A stretch of DNA of 18,235 nucleotides from JAJTHY01 sp964458795 (GTDB lineage Bacteria; Pseudomonadota; Alphaproteobacteria; Rickettsiales; Midichloriaceae), in the NCBI GenBank assembly GCA_964458795.1, contig CAYWJW010000031.1, forward strand, positions 1 to 18,235, written 5' to 3'. Below the pieces are notes generated by a model. The model searched no databases. It was not told where the DNA came from and worked only from the letters and a program-made list of their open reading frames with translations. Positions 15,701-18,235 of the stretch are shown piece after piece. Position 1 is the first letter of the stretch, and each line of letters starts with the position of its first letter. A program made the translations under genes and the position numbers.

Positions 15701-17414
15701 ATTGAAGTTCTAAGAATTCTGTTCCAAATGAGGCTGCTTTATCAAGTAGCTTAAGCAGTTTAAATAGTTCCATTTGAGCATAGCCTTTTGCTCCTTTCAA
15801 ACACAACTTGCCATTGTTTACTGTTCTTTCTATAAGTAGCTTATAAAATTTCTGCTTAGCCTTAATATCATTAAAATCCGTCATTTTATCAAATCTAATG
15901 AAGAAGGCGTCTAGTGCTCTTGAAATTTGAATGAAATTGCTTTTATCCATAGAAAGGAAAGTTGCTTTGATAAAGAGCAATTTTTCTTTGGAAATCATTA
16001 CTTTATTCTTTAGTTCATCCTCTGCAGCAGATGTATCTATAGACGATAAGATCACTGTCTCAGAAAGCTTGCTCAAATATTCTACTGTCTCAATAGTTAG
16101 AAGATGTGATGAAGCTATTTCGAACGTTTTTTCTATATATGAATAAAACTCTGCATCATATTTTTTTATAAGCTCGCAATATTGAAGAAATGTCTTAACT
16201 CTAAAATCATCTCCATCATATTGAGCATTGTGATTTTGCAAACACTGCTTAAGTGATTCTAGAGCTTCTTTATCTCTCCCCGCACATTCACCCGAAAATT
16301 CTGCATAATCTGAGGTAAGTAAGGCCTTTATATAGTTTTCTTCAGAATCAGGTTCTTGTAGATTCTTATCTCGGTTTTCTTTCTGTATTTTGTATTGCTC
16401 TTCATTCCAGTCTAAAACAATGGTGTTCCTATCGATTGTAGAATATTTTACTGTAATTCTCCGACTTTCGTTAGGGAGAATAGCTCTATATTTAATATAT
16501 TCAAGGTCATAGTTAGGATAAATTCCTTGTACAGAGACTAGCAAAAAACCTAGTGGCAAAATATCTAGATCAAATCCAGGATCATAAAGCCACTCATTTT
16601 CTTTTAATTTACTGAAAGCATTCTCAGTCATCACAGGCATTAATGGGGCTTCAAACTGTGAAACTGGAGAAGTGGAGTTTATATATGCAATATCTCTTTG
16701 CTGCTTAAAATCACGAGGTATAATCTCAAACTTATTATGCGGCTCATTAAACCATTTTTCACGAAACTCTATGACTGAGCGCTCATCTTGCATTTTGCCG
16801 TATTGCACATACAGACTGTTATTGAAAGATAATAATCTATTGAGCTTATCCTTGATGACATCTAAGTTGACTGGTGTTTCTACATATATAAATTTCTTAT
16901 TGCTATCATATGCTTTATAACTCTGCCTTTCATTAAGTTTCTCTTTATCAGGCACAACAAGGTGTGCAGCTGCATCAAAGCTGCCACTTGCATCATAAGT
17001 ATCTTTTTTAGTGTTCAGTGAGATATTTTCTGTGACACCGGCATTAAATCTATAAAGCAACTGAGACATATTCACAGCCTCAGAACTAAGTTTATTACCG
17101 AATACAGGATTGGTTAGGTTGAGGTTAGTGTACTCTTCATTAAGCTCTACTTCACACTCAATTTCCAGAGCTACATCAAGCTGCACCTCAGTGGCTACTT
17201 CATTAGTTACTGAGTAAGAAGTCTCTACTGAAGGGGCATAATTATCCTTTTGTACTGTAGGGATTACTTTGTGATAGGCCTTCTTCTTCCTATCTACCCA
17301 TTTCTTCTTAGCATAATCCTCAGTTTTTTGCTTTTCCGCAACATTTTCACCAACTAATGTCGATACCGTAGGGTTTGCTAAAGCAGACCATTCACTCCAT
17401 TTCCTTGTTTTCAT
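9750..17414 (-). CDS. Giant protein with SecA-like ATPase motor, Ala-rich stalk and membrane C-terminus
   Basis: A 2554-aa protein in one uninterrupted frame. About 1450 N-terminal residues show no domain I recognise; they are charged and look largely helical after residue 400. The region about 1500-2135 is a SecA-type DEAD motor. It has GARRVYG...IQIAV (substrate-proximal block), Walker A KTGQGKT (1557-1563), a nucleotide-fold block KVDISTDTFELASRDAKEM, and Walker B DEFD (1660-1663). The SecA GMTGTA equivalent GFSGTGG lies at about 1889-1894. NNSRGTDIKK (D2082) matches the GRGTD block, and QALGRTLGRFKGRAG (2109-2123) matches the Q..GR.GR block. Residues about 2275-2395 are an Ala/Glu/Lys helical stalk. 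Three or four hydrophobic segments follow (about 2405-2440, 2475-2495 and 2510-2533). Start ATG 17414 lies about 17 nt behind a near-consensus promoter's start point. Classic SecA is about 900 aa and soluble or peripheral, so this is not a housekeeping SecA. Function unknown. Confidence 0.8.
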   Translation of the reverse strand: MKTRKWSEWSALANPTVSTLVGENVAEKQKTEDYAKKKWVDRKKKAYHKVIPTVQKDNYAPSVETSYSVTNEVATEVQLDVALEIECEVELNEEYTNLNLTNPVFGNKLSSEAVNMSQLLYRFNAGVTENISLNTKKDTYDASGSFDAAAHLVVPDKEKLNERQSYKAYDSNKKFIYVETPVNLDVIKDKLNRLLSFNNSLYVQYGKMQDERSVIEFREKWFNEPHNKFEIIPRDFKQQRDIAYINSTSPVSQFEAPLMPVMTENAFSKLKENEWLYDPGFDLDILPLGFLLVSVQGIYPNYDLEYIKYRAILPNESRRITVKYSTIDRNTIVLDWNEEQYKIQKENRDKNLQEPDSEENYIKALLTSDYAEFSGECAGRDKEALESLKQCLQNHNAQYDGDDFRVKTFLQYCELIKKYDAEFYSYIEKTFEIASSHLLTIETVEYLSKLSETVILSSIDTSAAEDELKNKVMISKEKLLFIKATFLSMDKSNFIQISRALDAFFIRFDKMTDFNDIKAKQKFYKLLIERTVNNGKLCLKGAKGYAQMELFKLLKLLDKAASFGTEFLELQLELIRSKDPETDLFNDETDISFAAGGDCRVHQKAGILKGMPHDQFVIEDSGFAIVDPLMQLPLSNSKLEEESPFGNEENVNILSWISRKLASQAALFGSQNNEERIAVYKKIRETYIYIEKIQINLEYSPGSRKIPPMESFTNLCKLYVNNSMLIEASSFYEFSQWLVKLNENKHIPKMAVPRVTLEGSPITQSEQFKGAYYDKYVEKHSTYDVVYVLSPHSYPDAFDALLFNINRTCIGFLGKTKGIRLSIDARFYTDATCLLVHNKQITTYEQDTGQIEADLLRYKKVWNISSAVKAHIISGNPTSYGDSTLLNLFCAMHNKLNNAAISDPGIKDVTAAKKAHSIYKCHKPKNIEPYKQAIIDSRFLTIHALCIDAPSTLDPENDFEDVIDWVNKWIDDCDTSLRGGSVFDKVRYDNFVSKVCGIRSYKDLAEAMTSLFPDMKQLTGSCGFSLKNVMKGPRVVNIGSSQNSEELDKVFEPEDFFAKLEELIRNNGLSSSREDIVYNSIFKLFKYKISRVQIAKVKNGTVQNIDFKEAGKLDQYAKIIMQAYMQLYPDVDTQNISKQMGEYIDFALPILEEADCDPNILLFFEPFREIYGQSLRGFLGKIQSYGNILRDATREKFGDDTQRETSSDNFYRILAETTKLWRPKKHSEKFFHEFHRYLDNILDFGVFSQELTGHHFSAIMTTALGLLAGCKPKKSDTEDLKQIFDRNHSGSAVNVFYILTEIATRRNDCLLFEYLGASVGIFQSKKCFEAFVELLQSDSEGLEELAYNLHATKMSYEDRFKAFSQVLSQAGSDLRFKVSIINCLLSSRSTILSIADLHDLLKKLSHLKIEDFLLLERYLMTISNEVLTKEKLDELFSGNKFNAGLCEQRLAEALEGLRYSFDKESVTKKFSEIQGVDVEELLADYEKVFEHLSDLRTKSNTQFQGELGIINKDDDLLLAAYVIDGARRVYGILIKPIQIAVTLTTIRSNGNLFHKVKTGQGKTFIISIIASFYALQNIKVDISTDTFELASRDAKEMFLLYNFLGIPSSVNAITANGTTVSEYVKAMVSYGTLGAINLFKNTAIQKGLTIPKARTMLLSDEFDADRDNKTLFRLSRTPEFTNIENPTLALRLMLEEMLSFVDDEKLSDDSNVFKYGEKNEKRQIQDLENFKEFIERKLKQAEERGNIKTLANLEKVHAIIEHVGHEHMALLLASCHTSKNILENWKIGRQYNEVPRYKLIRSYKGYEDRIVLINGILPIIAGKFNLTNWASKFSDGIQQFLAIRKNRALALGINIYYDVEPLTSTSAVSSPQNLIFGRESGDYFRVIGFSGTGGNKAEVERMENTLNMKSVSYPLNEAIPKIGLFEQEDYAFLEAEAVSRKKYDSYVFIAKDAKDKLSTLIKVILHTAKNGKKADPFLVLCNNHEEVYIYQKALEEQIAANRKLREALVGTQTSGLGSVKSLDANGKMVAMDEKAYNELRGKLDDRSVEDRRKPLNQRIIEQASFAGVITFGTIGNNSRGTDIKKHKRELYTVVFGCSSDVLTPSSLVQALGRTLGRFKGRAGVIISEGELSQELQKFVYISAVLPKHFYQLINMVAANHTITREKNKIFNTIWETIQNAFHARIDSKESATKIANMLIKLHKKLYQQWVSAGDEDRKSDIFLANALKQLDKDVITQEAEKAIIEEVILHNCDIFVPNMTKEALFELPEGMDVLRRKDKEFIAAKAREAEAKAKDALAKAEAKEARARMTCAEAEAEVALTAATFDIEVGAVVVADKARSEAQATEYVAEAKVVEAKAAEAFVRAKIAYAEAAVAAAKIDEDMATAALYAAIGPMIAEYKSIINPKVEYTLPLLLFTVLSSVTPNSYLRCAALVASIACGSVQRMFLVSDKKDKPAQSDENLKYTQELDKYSSKIGTTTAVFSIGTQILLSSFLRRGLEIYMDHNSSSTMHLAITSVSTAISVGITTYVSDYMKSNLYYKIIVDRIESKEITER
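10240..10580 (-). repeat. Low-complexity Ala/Glu/Lys-coding stretch inside the giant gene
   Basis: The coding DNA repeats units such as TTAGCTTCTGC and CTTTAGC (plus strand), encoding runs like AREAEAKAKDALAKAEAKEA and later AEAKVVEAKAAEAFVRAKIA. It predicts a long helix or coiled coil joining motor and membrane. Slippage could change its length between strains. Confidence 0.75.
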
Positions 17415-17438
17415 ACATCTTATCTATCATTTGTGTGC

Positions 17439-17467
17439 ATTATGCATCAAAACAGCATGATTGTCAA
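17439..17467 (-). promoter_or_regulatory. Promoter of the giant SecA-like gene
   Basis: On the minus strand a perfect TTGACA (17462-17467) and CATAAT (17439-17444) are exactly 17 bp apart. The transcript would start near 17432 and give a short leader of about 17 nt with a weak ribosome site (GATAAG). Confidence 0.65.
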
Positions 17468-17702
17468 GAATATGGCTTTGTCATTAATGACTTTTAGGGG
17501 ATGGTAAATATAGTTAAAAAATAGTTGTTTTCGAGGTGTCATCGACCGTTTTTGGGAGGGCAATCTTCTCTTAAAATAACACGAATAATAGATAAGGAGT
17601 TGTAAGAAAGACTCTGTTGCAAAATCTAGCAAAATAGAAGTATTGATCAAGTGAAGGTAGGTGGTTATGACAGATTTGAAATGACGCCATTATCGAGGCG
17701 AA

Positions 17703-17978
17703 ATGATACTTGTGGTGGTACTGCAAATATGGAATCAGTTACCAAGAACTTTATTTTTTCGTCAGGTGTATCTAGCCCCTTTAGAATTTGTAAGTAAGCT
17801 ACCTACATACACATATATATGTGAAAAGCTTAGCAATGGAGATAATGCAATGTTGGTAATTGATGTAGACCATCCCCAATTGGACTCATGCGCACAGCTT
17901 CACTATTAACCATACAAGATGGGCTTATCTCAAGAATCGAAATCTTTGTCGATGCTAGTCCATTTAAAAAGGGATAAT
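17703..17978 (+). pseudogene. Remnant of an NTF2/SnoaL-like domain gene with two frameshifts
   Basis: The frame from 17703 reads ...CEKLSNGDNAMLVIDVDHP up to a CCCC tract at 17874-17877. It then continues in another frame as PIGLMRTASLLTIQDGLISR up to an AAAA tract at 17940-17943, and returns to the first frame as IFVDASPFKKG with TAA at 17976-17978. The reassembled end (DGLISRIEIFVDASPF) matches the C-terminal strand pattern of SnoaL-like NTF2-fold proteins. One lost C and one gained A explain both shifts. The N-terminal part is not recognisable, and the true 5' limit is uncertain. Confidence 0.45.
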
Positions 17979-18189
17979 GTTGGAGTATAAGTGCAGGTAT
18001 GGCAGAATAAGCGGGTTTGAGGGTGATGAAAATATTTTCAATAGGGACTTCCATAAGCCATTTTCAACGTGGTATATTAATAAATATAAGATGAAAGAAC
18101 TGTGCTTAAGTAATTATTCTAAGCGCTGTTGCCTCGCGTATGGGTGTTATTTTAGGTTATGGTGATGTGCTTACGATAATAAATAAGAG
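17979..18189. other. Intergenic or decayed DNA
   Basis: Only short open frames with no recognisable domain are present on either strand, for example a 62-aa frame starting at 17977. The region looks like eroded sequence between the pseudogene and the terminal palindrome. Confidence 0.4.
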
Positions 18190-18233
18190 GGGGCTGTACT
18201 ACATAACATAAAAATGTTATGTAGTACAGCCCC
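18190..18233. repeat. Perfect palindrome, 20-bp arms, AAAA loop
   Basis: GGGGCTGTACTACATAACAT (18190-18209) and its exact reverse complement (18214-18233) flank AAAA. The arms are far longer than a normal terminator stem and G+C-rich only at the outer end. They fit abutting terminal inverted repeats of an insertion element, a tiny non-autonomous element, or a strong bidirectional terminator. The window ends 2 bases later, so flanking duplications cannot be judged. Confidence 0.7.
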
Positions 18234-18235
18234 AA

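Noticed and set aside
17605..17640. IS6-like end (CTCTGTTGCAAAATCT)
   Set aside because: It resembles an insertion-sequence terminal repeat, but no matching second end or transposase fragment is visible in the window.

Overview
The window is AT-rich, densely packed bacterial DNA with alphaproteobacterial character. It has a short 41-aa bL36 of the cysteine-poor type, scattered hairpin repeats of the TGTCAT...ATGACA kind common in Rickettsiales-like genomes, and a very large SecA-like protein. My best guess is a host- or protist-associated member of the Rickettsiales or Holosporales. This is inference from composition and gene types, not from a marker gene.

Left part (1-3930): a 5'-truncated-by-window nhaA (minus strand) is followed by about 350 bp of repeat-bearing intergenic DNA. 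Next comes a tRNA-Ser(GCU) with a GIY-YIG nuclease gene placed directly behind its CCA end. A three-gene plus-strand operon follows: pirin, NADPH-dependent FMN/quinone reductase, and a CHMI-type tautomerase. It converges on a minus-strand MAPEG membrane protein gene through a hairpin.

Middle part (4040-8282): a compact minus-strand operon runs marR > DUF1398 > tag (3-methyladenine glycosylase I) > SHOCT membrane protein > DsrE-family protein. Its promoter carries a perfect 14-bp palindrome inside the 17-bp spacer and probably makes a leaderless marR mRNA. Upstream on the same strand lies a succinate-semialdehyde-dehydrogenase-type ALDH with its own promoter. Two small genes below about 60 aa sit in the following gap: a 55-aa membrane protein (plus) and rpmJ/bL36 (minus).

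Right part (8409-17414): two convergent genes, 9 bp apart, dominate the window. One encodes a 443-aa PP2C-like phosphatase whose DGH metal motif comes after, not before, the other motifs. The other encodes a 2554-aa protein with a SecA-type ATPase motor in its C-terminal half, an Ala/Glu/Lys-rich helical stalk and a membrane-embedded C-terminus. The C-terminal hydrophobic parts of the two proteins look alike by eye. I read the pair as one functional unit, perhaps a membrane-bound motor with its phosphatase partner, and as the best candidate here for an undescribed system.

Right edge (17415-18235): a good promoter for the giant gene is followed by decayed DNA. This holds an NTF2/SnoaL-like pseudogene with two compensating frameshifts, and a perfect 20-bp-arm palindrome ends the window.
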